Numbered from the stretch's first letter, positions 16,547 to 25,057 are shown. The stretch: 33,632 bases of DNA from Actinomycetes bacterium (GCA_021819725.1 JAKAQR010000031.1:1-33632); one strand, 5' to 3'. Translations and numbers: made by a program. The notes: generated from the letters alone by a model not told the origin.

Positions 16547-17593
16547 CTAGGCCAAGGCGTGGAGGTCTCGAACCGCCTTCGCGGCCGCCAAACCACCACT
16601 GGAGGCGCAATCCTCTAGATCACTCGGCCCAAGGGCGGCCCCCACCGCGTAGATGCCCGCTACCGACGTCGATACCGTGTCGAGGGGAGAGTGAGCGGCC
16701 TCAATGAAGCCGTACTTATTTTGCTTGACGCCAAGAAGTGCTGCCATCTGCCGCGTTCCAGGGGAGGCCTCCATGCCGACGGAGAGCACGACGAGATCCA
16801 TCAGAACCTCCATTGGACGGCCCATCGTGGTGTCCTCGCCTCGCACAAGAAGTTTGCCATCCTTAGGGAGTACCTCGGTGATAATTCCCTTCACATACTG
16901 CACGTGATGCTTCTCCTGGGCAGGCCAGTAGATCTGGTTTTCCCAATATCCATACATACGCATGTCGATGTAGAAGATAAAGACCTCAGCCGAAGGAATC
17001 AACAACTTGATCTCCGTAGCCTCCTTCGAGGCGACGCCGCAGCAGACCTTTGAACAGTACTCGTTTCCGATCTGTCGATCACGCGAACCCACGCACTGGA
17101 CGAAACAAATCCGTTGCGGAGTCTCGCCATTGGAGGGTCGCGTCACCGCACCCTCTTTCAACATCGCCTCAAGATCCTGAAGGGCAATGACGTCAGGGAA
17201 CTCGTAGTAACCGTAGAGCTGTGTCTCACGACCGGGATCAAAATGGGTGAACCCAGTGGCAATGACGACGGAGCCAGCTTGCACCTTGGAGGTCGTAGAA
17301 CCCGTCAGGACATCGAGCGCGAAGGGAGCATGGTCACCCGACACCCCCACCACCTTGGAGCTCGTGAGGATCTCGACATTCTCAAAGGATGTCAGTTGTG
17401 TGATGAGTCTGCCCATCACCTCCTCCGCGCTCTCAAGGTACGGCGTCAGCGACGCATAGTTCTCCTCAATCGGACGACCACCAAGATATGCATTCTTCTC
17501 TATCACGGTCACTGGTGCTCCCAGCTCAGCCGCGGCGATCGCCGCCGAGATCCCAGCTGGACCACCACCTATGACGACCAATCGTTCTTGCAT
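16547..17593 (-). CDS. shdrA: sHdrA: FAD and Fe-S subunit of the sHdr complex
   Basis: A 348-residue HdrA-like flavoprotein. It opens with LVVIGGGPAGISAAIAAAEL (residues 5-24), has VVIATGFTHFDP, and a cluster-binding stretch CFVQCVGSRD then YCSKVCC, the CxxxC...CxxxCC arrangement seen in sHdrA. It closes with a second FAD contact, GIYAVGAALGPSDLEDC. It is shorter than methanogen HdrA, lacking the ferredoxin and Cys-rich inserts, as sHdrA proteins do. It should carry the flavin of the complex that oxidises protein-bound sulfane sulfur in the cytoplasm. ATG start with GGGGCAGG upstream, 18 bp after shdrB1. Confidence 0.93.
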   Translation of the reverse strand: MQERLVVIGGGPAGISAAIAAAELGAPVTVIEKNAYLGGRPIEENYASLTPYLESAEEVMGRLITQLTSFENVEILTSSKVVGVSGDHAPFALDVLTGSTTSKVQAGSVVIATGFTHFDPGRETQLYGYYEFPDVIALQDLEAMLKEGAVTRPSNGETPQRICFVQCVGSRDRQIGNEYCSKVCCGVASKEATEIKLLIPSAEVFIFYIDMRMYGYWENQIYWPAQEKHHVQYVKGIITEVLPKDGKLLVRGEDTTMGRPMEVLMDLVVLSVGMEASPGTRQMAALLGVKQNKYGFIEAAHSPLDTVSTSVAGIYAVGAALGPSDLEDCASSGGLAAAKAVRDLHALA

Positions 17594-17611
17594 CGTTACC
17601 TGCCCCGTTCC

Positions 17612-18802
17612 CTATGCGTCAACATCTGCCCAGGTGAGGAACTCTTGTCCCCCACTCTGAAGCCGCTTGGCATCCGCTTGAAACTCAGCCCAAGCCGCCT
17701 CCCAGTCAATACCCATCTTTTCGAGCAGTGGACGATAGTTCGTCGAGTGCCAATGCAGCTGCGCCACTTTGAACGGGTGCGCACCCATCGCTAGCGCGGC
17801 GAACTGGGCCTCGCTCATGACCGGGACGCCGACGTTGCGCTCATGCGCCTGCGCCGCAAACTGGCTCTTGTCAAGCGCCGTCACGCAACCGGTATCATGG
17901 GTCAAGACCACATCAGGATCGGCCTCTTCCTTCATCACTTCGATCTTCCTCAGCGTTGCAAAGGAGCGGGTGAAGTCACGCTGCACGAGGATATGGCGAA
18001 AGCCAAACCCACAGCAATCAAAGAAGGTGGAGTAACTCCGTAAATCAGCCCCCAGCGCTAGTACGAGCCCACTCACTGCGGCCGTCCGCTGACCGTGATA
18101 GACATCGGGATCGAAGATCGCATCTCCTTCGACAAGTTTGTAGTAATGACATGCGGGGTGCACCGTCACCGCGATGCCAGAGACGTCGCGCACGGCCCGC
18201 GCACTGATCTCATCACGCACCGCATAGAGCCACTCTGAATAATGAATGATCTCCTCTGGCAGTACCAACTGTTTGCCGAGCCGATGGAGCACCTTGGTCA
18301 CCTGCTGGCGGAGCGCCCCATCGTGGAGCAGCTCTGCCCGAACCTCCTTGTAATGACCGTACGAGGTGCCACAATGGATCAGTGGGAAGTTGCCCGTCTC
18401 ATAGGCCGCCGCAAAATTCCTCACTGCCACCGCTGCCTGGGCCGCTTGGTTCGAGGTAGCCGACGCATAGTAATTCCAGGCGGTACAGGAGGTTTGATCC
18501 TCCGGGTCGATGTAATCATAACCGAGCTTGCGCATCAACCAAAAGATCGAGGTCGAGTAGCCCGGAATGTGACCGCACTGCCCACATGACTTGTGATGCC
18601 AAAGGTTCGCCTTTTGAATTTTCTTGATGACCCCGTACTTGGTGGGAACCTCCACAAAGTCGCCGGTAATCCGCTGTACGACAAGCTCACCCTCCGCTTC
18701 CAACTCGAAGAGACGCTCATGAAAATCCTCTGAACGACGATCCGGACCCCGTTCAAACTTCTCCTTCTTGCCAAGAATTACCGAGACCGCACCATCACTC
18801 AT
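17612..18802 (-). CDS. shdrB1: sHdrB1: CCG-domain subunit of the sHdr complex
   Basis: A 396-residue HdrB-like protein. Two cysteine-rich motifs are seen: SCGQCGHIPGYST (C73, C76) with SCTAWNY downstream, and HPACHYYKL, then FDCCGFGFRH and LTHDTGC. Together these bind the non-cubane Fe-S centres of HdrB-type subunits, where the disulfide or persulfide chemistry occurs. An N-terminal extension of about 65 residues precedes the first motif. Its start overlaps the shdrC1 stop by 4 bp, so the two subunits are translationally coupled. Confidence 0.93.
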   Translation of the reverse strand: MSDGAVSVILGKKEKFERGPDRRSEDFHERLFELEAEGELVVQRITGDFVEVPTKYGVIKKIQKANLWHHKSCGQCGHIPGYSTSIFWLMRKLGYDYIDPEDQTSCTAWNYYASATSNQAAQAAVAVRNFAAAYETGNFPLIHCGTSYGHYKEVRAELLHDGALRQQVTKVLHRLGKQLVLPEEIIHYSEWLYAVRDEISARAVRDVSGIAVTVHPACHYYKLVEGDAIFDPDVYHGQRTAAVSGLVLALGADLRSYSTFFDCCGFGFRHILVQRDFTRSFATLRKIEVMKEEADPDVVLTHDTGCVTALDKSQFAAQAHERNVGVPVMSEAQFAALAMGAHPFKVAQLHWHSTNYRPLLEKMGIDWEAAWAEFQADAKRLQSGGQEFLTWADVDA

Positions 18803-19518
18803 ATCTCTATCCCTTCTTCCTCTAACTTCTCTTCCATAATCTCTTCAAGAATCATGTGGATTCCTTGATCTACCTGTGCAATCATGTCCAATGCCCCTGT
18901 CTCTAACCAGATAACGTAGAGCTCTACAAGCGTTCTATCAGCTACTTTCCAGCCCGTCGTTGTGGTGTGCATCGTCTCAGGAGGGAGCATTCTGCGCCAT
19001 AGATCGAGGTTCTCTGAGACATCCTTGACTTCAGGGCCCCAGTCGGGGAATGCATCAGGTTGGAGCATGTCAGGGGAGACCTGAGTTCCTGTCGACATGA
19101 TCTTGTAAATGATTCGGGAGTACCCAGCGAGGGCATCCTTGGCAGAGTGGAGACCCTCCTTGACCGCAACTTCACGCATAATGGTTATGACCCCCCCTGG
19201 GTTATTGCCCCTTGGGCATCGCAGACAGGAAAAACACTGTGAACACTCCCAGATGTCCTCCTGCATCTGCTGGAACATCAGGTCGATATCACGTCGGGCT
19301 GCCGCTTGGGCAATCCGGCGTGGTGAGAAGTCGTAGAACCGTGCAGAAGGACAGGCAGCAACGCAGATTCCACACTCGTAACAACCATAGAGGTAGTCAC
19401 CAAAGCGTGCATCGGTCATGACCTGCCCGATCAGCCGTTCCTTCTCTCCACGATCTACATCGGTATACCCTGCTACATGATCTCTCTTCATGTACGGGTC
19501 GAGCGTCGCTGCCGGCAT
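18799..19518 (-). CDS. shdrC1: sHdrC1: ferredoxin-type subunit of the sHdr complex
   Basis: A 239-residue protein with two 4Fe-4S motifs. The first is canonical: C46-x2-C49-x2-C52-x3-C56-P followed by ARFYDFSPRR. The second is C92-x2-C95-x2-C98-x2-C101-P, one residue shorter between the last two cysteines than the usual x3 spacing. The rest is helical and ends in a run of Glu (EEIMEEKLEEEGIEI). HdrC subunits move electrons between the HdrB and HdrA parts. Starts with ATG directly at the dsrE3 stop codon and overlaps shdrB1 by 4 bp. Confidence 0.93.
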   Translation of the reverse strand: MPAATLDPYMKRDHVAGYTDVDRGEKERLIGQVMTDARFGDYLYGCYECGICVAACPSARFYDFSPRRIAQAAARRDIDLMFQQMQEDIWECSQCFSCLRCPRGNNPGGVITIMREVAVKEGLHSAKDALAGYSRIIYKIMSTGTQVSPDMLQPDAFPDWGPEVKDVSENLDLWRRMLPPETMHTTTTGWKVADRTLVELYVIWLETGALDMIAQVDQGIHMILEEIMEEKLEEEGIEI

Positions 19519-19901
19519 TAGAACGACACCACCGCATCCGCGTTCATGGCGAGATCGTTGAAGGCGGCACCGCCAATCATCTCCACGCCATCGATCAACT
19601 CCTCGATCGCAAGATCATTGAGATCGAGCGAGGGTTGGCAGACCCAAAGACGCACGCCAAGATCTGTAGCCTGTTTCACAAAGTAGGAGAGCCGTTGACC
19701 TCGGTCGCCTTTTGGACCAATCTTGTCAACTACCGTCTTCTTTAGGAGCTGAGGACCGTACATCGTGAAATAGATCCCCACCTCCACCTCCATCGCAGCG
19801 GCGGACGCTGCCAGGAAGAATGGGGTAGCACAACGACCAGGATCGTTCTCACCGTGCGTCTGCACATAGAGCACTTTCCCCTCGAACTCACCGGTCCACA
19901 T
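19518..19901 (-). CDS. dsrE3: DsrE3-like sulfur-transfer protein
   Basis: A 127-residue DsrE-family protein: VLYVQTHGENDPGRCATPFF, then EVEVGIYFTMYGPQLL, and the candidate sulfur-accepting C88 in WVCQPSL; C24 is a second conserved-looking cysteine. Location between tusA and shdrC1 is where DsrE3 proteins sit in sHdr clusters, and DsrE3-TusA pairs transfer sulfane sulfur toward the sHdr complex. ATG with GGGGGAGAAG directly upstream. Subtype (3A, 3B or 3C) cannot be settled by eye. Confidence 0.88.
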   Translation of the reverse strand: MWTGEFEGKVLYVQTHGENDPGRCATPFFLAASAAAMEVEVGIYFTMYGPQLLKKTVVDKIGPKGDRGQRLSYFVKQATDLGVRLWVCQPSLDLNDLAIEELIDGVEMIGGAAFNDLAMNADAVVSF

Positions 19902-19977
19902 CTTCTCTCCCCCTCACTTATCGTGCGACACAAACACGCAAATTGACCTGAAACCGTCTTTGGAAAAGAACTAGGGT

Positions 19978-20214
19978 CTATCCACCCCGTTTGAGTAGAA
20001 CATGAAATACATCGCCCTCTTTGGTGATCCCCAGCAGTTCATTACCGGTCCTAGAGGTCCACGCATTCATGTCCGGCTCGACCCCTGGATCAGTCGCGAG
20101 AAGCTCAAGCACCTCACCCGGTTGTAACTTCTTGATGGCCTGCGACGTCTTGATAACGGGTAACGGGCACTGTAGTCCCTTGCAATCCAAAATCTCCGTC
20201 GGCTGCTCAACCAT
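19978..20214 (-). CDS. tusA: TusA sulfur carrier
   Basis: A 78-residue TusA. The CPxP motif is C16-P-L-P in LDCKGLQCPLPVIKTSQAI, with a second Cys at 11, then LQPGEVLELLATDPGVEPDM as in the family. It carries sulfane sulfur as a persulfide on C16 and, in sulfur oxidisers, exchanges it with DsrE proteins ahead of sHdr. The frame is open to 20298, but the ATG at 20214 has GGGGGG 5-6 nt upstream and matches the usual TusA length. First gene of the sHdr unit; 76 bp separate it from dsrE3. Confidence 0.95.
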   Translation of the reverse strand: MVEQPTEILDCKGLQCPLPVIKTSQAIKKLQPGEVLELLATDPGVEPDMNAWTSRTGNELLGITKEGDVFHVLLKRGG

Positions 20215-20276
20215 ACGCCCCCCTTTTGGCACACCTCGCACTGCGCACCCGATCTCCCCTACGATCGCGGCACGCC

Positions 20277-20315
20277 GTACCGGTACAAACATGCGCATTC
20301 ACTCATGTTCGTACC
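20277..20315 (-). promoter_or_regulatory. Inverted repeats upstream of tusA (candidate sHdr operon operator)
   Basis: A 12-bp imperfect inverted repeat with a 10-bp spacer lies 69-101 bp upstream of tusA: GGTACAAACATG-N10-CATGTTCGTACC (20282-20315, one mismatch). It adjoins a perfect 10-bp palindrome GTACCGGTAC (20277-20286). The spacing puts half-site centres about two helical turns apart, suitable for a dimeric regulator such as the ArsR protein at 7799. No strong -10/-35 pair is obvious. Confidence 0.55.
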
Positions 20316-21040
20316 TAATCATGTCACCATATCACAGCGCAGTGACGTTTGTGTGAATTTTAAAAACATTTCTGCAGCCTCGTCTTCTCGCCCTCGCGAT
20401 CTGGCCATACTTAGCTTGGCTTGTCATAGTCGCATAGACTTTCGTCAGGTGTTCGCATCCCGCAGCCCCAAGAGATCATGGATCACGCTGGGTGTATTCT
20501 TGGCGATAGCGATCATATTGGGGTGGAGTTTGGCCGCCCTCCTGCATCGCACGCCCGTGCCAAGCGAGCACGATGGCGAGGTGCTCTTTACCCTGACGGA
20601 CCTTCGCACCGCGTCGGTCGGCTGCGAGATGTTCGCTACTCGGGCGGGCGCGAACCGATAATGTCCATCGGACTTACACTGGAATATTCGGAGAGCACCT
20701 GATCAGAAGTGGACAGTCACCATCCGTGTAAGCGATCCGGCATCAGTACTCGTGATGGCCCCACTCCAAGTCACCCAAGGACGTGGCCTCGACACCGACT
20801 GGATCGGGCAATCACGCTCGCAAGAGCGCGCTGATCTCTGGCCGAGTCCTGGGCAGGCGACGACTTTCGTGGCTCAAGCATTTTGGGTGATCATTCACTG
20901 ATAGGGACATATGATCCGAGGATAGCTACCCTCGTGGACGGAGGATCGACCTCAGTTCTCTTTGAGCGAACCAATCGAACGTTTCTACTTCCCGGTGAAG
21001 CATTTGGGACTGTCGTGGTGCCCCCGGCCCAACTTCCGAT
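20305..21040 (+). pseudogene. Probable decayed membrane-anchored protein gene
   Basis: A + strand frame from 20305 gives one membrane helix (ITLGVFLAIAIILGWSLAAL) followed by polar sequence up to a stop at 20659. The same frame resumes after that stop with protein-like sequence (WTVTIRVSDPASVLVMAPLQ) until about 20900, and another frame then gives VLFERTNRTFLLPGEAFGTV before 21040. The pieces together resemble one secreted or anchored protein with an in-frame stop and a frameshift. I do not recognise the family. It may also be chance coding appearance. Confidence 0.35.
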
Positions 21041-21455
21041 TCCGTGATGACCTATCCATGACGCTGGGCTCGTGCTTGTCAGGCAACGATACGAGCGTCG
21101 AGAGCACTATCGCTGCACCCAGACAGTGCGAGTGAACAAAGCGGTCGCACAAGAAGCTGGCGAACTGGCATCGTGTTGAGCGCCACGACAAGACTCACTG
21201 GCGCGCCTCAACTACCTCATCGTCGGTTCTCGCTTCTAGGCCCTTGGGTTGCCGAGTGGTACATCTATTTGTCACTCCACACCAAGTATTTGTCTCTCGA
21301 CATCGAGCAGTCGCCCACCCCTCATATCAATGCGACGTACCAGACGAATCAGGACAACTCGAGCCTCGCGCCTCCGACGAGCGACCCAACCTCGAGGGGA
21401 TCACCGTCTCGGCGGGCAGAACCTCCGCTACGAGCTGTGCGACACGATCATCTCA
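21041..21455. other. Stretch without a supported gene
   Basis: Overlapping + strand open frames (21173-21821) have skewed composition rich in Ser, Arg and Pro and no domain; the frames appear to be shadows reaching over the minus-strand membrane gene. Nothing else was recognised. Confidence 0.4.
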
Positions 21456-21689
21456 CTACCGGTGGCGGCGGAGGTAAGCTCCGGCAGCAGCCCGCAAGTA
21501 GAGCACCCCAATCCCAACTGCGACCACCACCGGGATCAGGGTCCAACTCGCATGGAGATACAGCCCGCAGACAGCACCTGCCACCATCCACATCAGCGCA
21601 AGCCCCACGAGCAACAACGGAGAGGCATTGCGTCTTCCGACCTCATAGGTCGCCCCTGGGGTATACGGCCGAGCATGTGCGGGTGTCAT
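21456..21689 (-). CDS. Small two-helix membrane protein
   Basis: A 77-residue protein with two hydrophobic segments, PLLLVGLALMWMVAGAVCGL and LIPVVVAVGIGVLYLRAAAG, a polar N-terminus of about 22 residues and a short basic tail (YLRRHR), suggesting both termini in the cytoplasm. No family is recognised. It is 78 bp downstream of the glutamine-synthetase-like gene on the same strand and may be the last member of that unit. Confidence 0.55.
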   Translation of the reverse strand: MTPAHARPYTPGATYEVGRRNASPLLLVGLALMWMVAGAVCGLYLHASWTLIPVVVAVGIGVLYLRAAAGAYLRRHR

Positions 21690-21767
21690 GGGACCAACCT
21701 ACTCCTTCACCAACGGCAATGTCCGCGCTGTATCAAGAGCTTTACCGAGCTGTTACACTCCAGAAAC

Positions 21768-23009
21768 TTAGCGGCTACCCAGATAGCGTTGTTGTTCCCA
21801 ATCACTGACATATCCCTGTGACGCCTCCACCTCGGCCATCAGGTCCTCGCTGTACCTGTTGATGAGGCGGTCGTCAAAGCAGTCGATCAGCTGATCATCG
21901 GCGACCAGTTCACGAATCGCCTGTTCTAGGCTGCGTGGCAACTGCGTTGGTGCTGTCTCAACCTGGGCAAGACCAACGCCTTCCACGCTCTCCTCCAGTG
22001 GAGCCGGCAACTTCGCCTGCCCGATGACACCGGTCTCGGCGGCAGCGAGCAACGCAGCGATCACCAGATAAGGATTTGCCGACGAGTCCGAGCCACGGTA
22101 CTCAATCGAGACGAACCCTTCACTCTTGCGACTCAGCCGCACCAAGGCCGACCGACTCGCCTGCGCCCACGTCGCGTGACTCGGCGCCTCGGCGCCCCGG
22201 TGCAGACGCCGATACGAGTTAATGGTTGGAGCGCCAAAGGCACAGAGTGCACTCGCGTGCTGCAAGACTCCGCCGATGATCTGTTCCACTCGCATCGCAT
22301 CGGTGGGATCTTCGCCGGGTACCACCTGATGGATATGCATGCCAGACCCCGGCAACTCGTTCAGCGGTCGTGCCATAAAAGTTGCTATGAGTCCCTCGGC
22401 GTACGCCAGGTCAGCGATGATCGTTCGTGCGTTCATCAACGTATCGGCGAGTGCGAGCGGGGTCGAGCCGGTGAGATTCACCTCGTATTGCCCTGGTCCT
22501 GCCTCGTGGTGGGCTGCGCTCAGGGGAACATTGAGCGAGAGGAGCTGCTCCGCCGTCTTGGCAAGCAGTCGTTCCCCCTCTCCGCGTGCATACGAAAAAT
22601 AGCCTTCCCCATCGACCGGTGTAAAGTCCGGGCGTAGAAGGTACCATTCGAGTTCTGCTGCGCCCTCCCAGTCACCTGAGGCGATGGAGGTCGTGGCCAC
22701 CATCTGACGGAGGGCATGGCGGGGATCAAGTGGCCAAGGGCTACCCTCTTCGTCAAAGAGATCACAGATGACACGACCCGAACCCTGACCGCTCGGCAAT
22801 AAGGTCGTTGGGTCTGGTTTGAGCACAAGATCAGTCTCGATGAGTCGGTTGCGTCCCTCTAGCGCCGAACCATCGACCCGCACTCCCTCACTGATCGCTT
22901 GATCGAAGGTTGCACCAGGGATCTGCACTGCACGGGCCGTTCCGCTGAGATCGGTGAAGACCAACTTCACCCAAGCGAAATCGCCACCGCCTCCTAGGTT
23001 CTGACTCAA
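21768..23009 (-). CDS. Glutamine synthetase-like (GSI fold) ligase
   Basis: A 413-residue protein of the glutamine synthetase superfamily. Landmarks in order: GSALEGRNRLIETDLVLKPD, ELEWYLLRPD, HHEAGPGQYEVNL, GSGMHIHQ, NSYRRLHRGAEAP and EYRGSDSSANPYLVIAALLA. All metal and ATP-binding segments seem present. Housekeeping GlnA is usually near 470 residues, so this shorter form is more like the GlnA3/GlnA4/GlnT group that makes gamma-glutamyl amides of amines; the substrate cannot be read directly. The frame is open from 23042 (TTG) and overlaps the kinase; I chose TTG at 23009, which has AAGGGGA 6 nt upstream and removes the overlap. Follows the kinase gene by 19 bp. An APC permease gene is nearby. 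Confidence 0.85.
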   Translation of the reverse strand: MSQNLGGGGDFAWVKLVFTDLSGTARAVQIPGATFDQAISEGVRVDGSALEGRNRLIETDLVLKPDPTTLLPSGQGSGRVICDLFDEEGSPWPLDPRHALRQMVATTSIASGDWEGAAELEWYLLRPDFTPVDGEGYFSYARGEGERLLAKTAEQLLSLNVPLSAAHHEAGPGQYEVNLTGSTPLALADTLMNARTIIADLAYAEGLIATFMARPLNELPGSGMHIHQVVPGEDPTDAMRVEQIIGGVLQHASALCAFGAPTINSYRRLHRGAEAPSHATWAQASRSALVRLSRKSEGFVSIEYRGSDSSANPYLVIAALLAAAETGVIGQAKLPAPLEESVEGVGLAQVETAPTQLPRSLEQAIRELVADDQLIDCFDDRLINRYSEDLMAEVEASQGYVSDWEQQRYLGSR

Positions 23010-23028
23010 CGACGATCCCCTTTCTCTT

Positions 23029-24009
23029 CTACCTGACGACAAGCGCGATCACGACCACCACAATGATGGCGCTCACAAACCCTACAGCAACCAGCCCAGC
23101 CCGACGGAGGTAACTTCGTGTGGTCGTCGGTTGCACCTCGCCCATGGGTGCCTCCACTGAGAAATCAAAGATCGCTGGATCGATCGTTGCGGGTTCGTTG
23201 AGATCAAGGAGGAGCGCATCAGCACTCTGATATCGGTGCTCTGGGTAGCGGCGAAAGCTATGCATCACGACCCCCTCGACATTGGGAGGGATGTCTGGAT
23301 CACGTTCTCGCAGCGGCAGTGGACTTCCTTGCAGATGTCCAGCCATCACCGCTAACCAGCTGTCGCCCTCGAAAGGGACGACGCCGGTGAGCAGTTCATA
23401 GAGGATGATTCCCCAGCTGTAGAGATCACTACGGGCATCGCCACGCTGACCCCGTATCTGTTCAGGACTCATATAGTCAGGGGTACCCTGGGCCAGCGAA
23501 AAGTGTCGCCAGGTAAGTCGGCGCGCCCCGAGGCTTACCGCACTGCCAAAGTCGCTGATCGCAACGGAGTGATCGGCGGAGATGATCAGATTCTCCGGTT
23601 TGAGATCGCGATGCACCACCCCATGTGCATGAAGATAGGCGAGGCCGAGCGCGATCTGGCGACCGATGTCGATCGCCTCCGCAAGAGGTACCCGTCCTTG
23701 TTGGGCCATCCACTCGCGAAGGGTTTGACCCGCTCGGTACTCATGCAACAGATACGGTTCACTCGGATGCTGGGGCACCGGCAACGCCCGCTGCACATTT
23801 GGATGCTCAAGCGAGAGGGCCAGGGTGCGCTCCCTGGCGAACCGGGCATAGAGCTGGGGGTCGGCCAAGAGCTCAGGATTCGGGAACTTTACCACCACTT
23901 CTCGGTCCCCGCGTTGATCGATGGCGAGCCAAACAGTCGCATACGCACCTTCACCAAGTGGCTCCTTCAGCACAAAACCATCAATCGAATCTCCCACCTG
24001 GTGTCCCAT
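23029..24009 (-). CDS. Membrane-anchored Ser/Thr protein kinase
   Basis: A 326-residue Hanks-type kinase. The glycine loop is LGEGAYATVWLA (residues ~18-29), the ATP lysine is in VVVKF, the catalytic loop is HRDLKPENL, the Mg loop is DFG, and the activation segment ends GTPDYMSPEQ. A single C-terminal helix (GLVAVGFVSAIIVVVVIALV) anchors it, with only a couple of residues outside, so there is no extracellular sensor domain like PASTA. The ATG overlaps the phosphatase stop as TGATG, so kinase and phosphatase are coupled. The downstream GS-like enzyme is a possible substrate by proximity only. Confidence 0.93.
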   Translation of the reverse strand: MGHQVGDSIDGFVLKEPLGEGAYATVWLAIDQRGDREVVVKFPNPELLADPQLYARFARERTLALSLEHPNVQRALPVPQHPSEPYLLHEYRAGQTLREWMAQQGRVPLAEAIDIGRQIALGLAYLHAHGVVHRDLKPENLIISADHSVAISDFGSAVSLGARRLTWRHFSLAQGTPDYMSPEQIRGQRGDARSDLYSWGIILYELLTGVVPFEGDSWLAVMAGHLQGSPLPLRERDPDIPPNVEGVVMHSFRRYPEHRYQSADALLLDLNEPATIDPAIFDFSVEAPMGEVQPTTTRSYLRRAGLVAVGFVSAIIVVVVIALVVR

Positions 24010-24887
24010 CAAGGCGTTCTCCTGAACCAGCGGCTCGACGTGCTGGTGAGCTGGGTCGGGCCTTGTTGCTCATGTACCCGAATAATCATGATCGTTACGT
24101 TATCGGGTGCTCCACGATAGATGGCCAACTTGTTCAATTCCTCGACCACATTCGCGACCTGGGCCATCGCATCGCCAACCTCGTCATAGAGCGCCTGGAC
24201 CATCTCCTGCGGTGAGATGAGATCCCACAGCCCGTCTGAGCAGAGGACCAACACGTCACCCGTAGTTAGCTGCCGTTGGGTAACATCAGGTGAGATGGCG
24301 AGCTCTCTGCCCAGGCACCGCGTAAGTACCGAACGCGCTGGGTGACTCGCGGCTTCGGCTGGAGAGATCAGCCCTCGTCGCATCATCTCCCCCACCTGAG
24401 AATGATCACTCGTGAGTTGTTCGACCTTGCGTCCACGGATGAGGTAGCACCGCGAGTCACCGACATGTGCCACGAGGGCGGTGTCTGACGAGATGGCCAG
24501 TGCTGTCAGGGTGGTGGCCATGCCGTTGTTATGACAACGCAGCGCCTCATCGAGGACTGCTTGATTGGCCAGTCGAAATGCGTTTCGCAGTCGGTTCTTG
24601 ATCGATTTCTCCGACGACGTGCGCCAAGTGGCTACAGCCGTCTCAACCGCAAGACGACTTGCCACCTCACCGGCATCGTGTCCACCGAGACCATCCGCCA
24701 CAAGGAACAAAACGCCGCCAACTGTCTCCTGGTCTTCTACTGCAGCGGCATAGTCCTCGTTCGCCTCCCGCACCAGACCGCGATCCGATCGCAGGCTCCA
24801 GGTCAAACCTGCACCAGCACCCGACGCACGCAACAGACCATTGCCCCGCAGACGCGGTTCCCCAGACCAATCCGACATCTGAGCCAT
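24009..24887 (-). CDS. PP2C-family protein phosphatase
   Basis: A 292-residue PPM/PP2C phosphatase with the family's metal-binding motifs: VREANEDY, VADGLGGHDAGEVAS, GMATTLTAL, HVGDSRCYLI, LCSDGLWDLI and APDNVTIMII. Such enzymes reverse Ser/Thr phosphorylation by partner kinases. I chose the ATG at 24887, which has GAGGAG 4 nt upstream, over the TTG at 24899. The final 20 residues are polar and no membrane helix is present. First gene of the phosphatase-kinase-GS-like unit. Confidence 0.93.
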   Translation of the reverse strand: MAQMSDWSGEPRLRGNGLLRASGAGAGLTWSLRSDRGLVREANEDYAAAVEDQETVGGVLFLVADGLGGHDAGEVASRLAVETAVATWRTSSEKSIKNRLRNAFRLANQAVLDEALRCHNNGMATTLTALAISSDTALVAHVGDSRCYLIRGRKVEQLTSDHSQVGEMMRRGLISPAEAASHPARSVLTRCLGRELAISPDVTQRQLTTGDVLVLCSDGLWDLISPQEMVQALYDEVGDAMAQVANVVEELNKLAIYRGAPDNVTIMIIRVHEQQGPTQLTSTSSRWFRRTP

Positions 24888-24967
24888 ACGACTCCTCAAC
24901 TCGTGACCATCGACGAGGCAAACGAAGCGCCACCATCGGCATCATACTCCATCACTCATCATTATCG

Positions 24968-25000
24968 TCGGTCAAGCCACCCGCCGGGCGGCTTGACCGA
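24968..25000 (-). terminator. Strong hairpin between permease and phosphatase genes
   Basis: An 11-bp perfect stem, TCGGTCAAGCC/GGCTTGACCGA, extends by three more G-C pairs after one mismatch, with a 3-nt loop. It sits 58 bp beyond the permease stop on the minus strand. No clear U-tract follows, so termination is likely but not certain. Confidence 0.5.
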
Positions 25001-25057
25001 CTAGCGCCATAGCGGTAGCTACCGCCCAACATTCGCCTTGCTACTCGACGGACGCTA

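Noticed and set aside
21173..21821. Overlapping + strand frames of 211 and 190 residues
   Set aside because: Low-complexity Ser/Arg/Pro composition, no start signal, and overlap with the minus-strand membrane protein gene.
23503..24215. Two long + strand open frames (205 and 196 residues)
   Set aside because: Antisense to the kinase and phosphatase genes; no domains.
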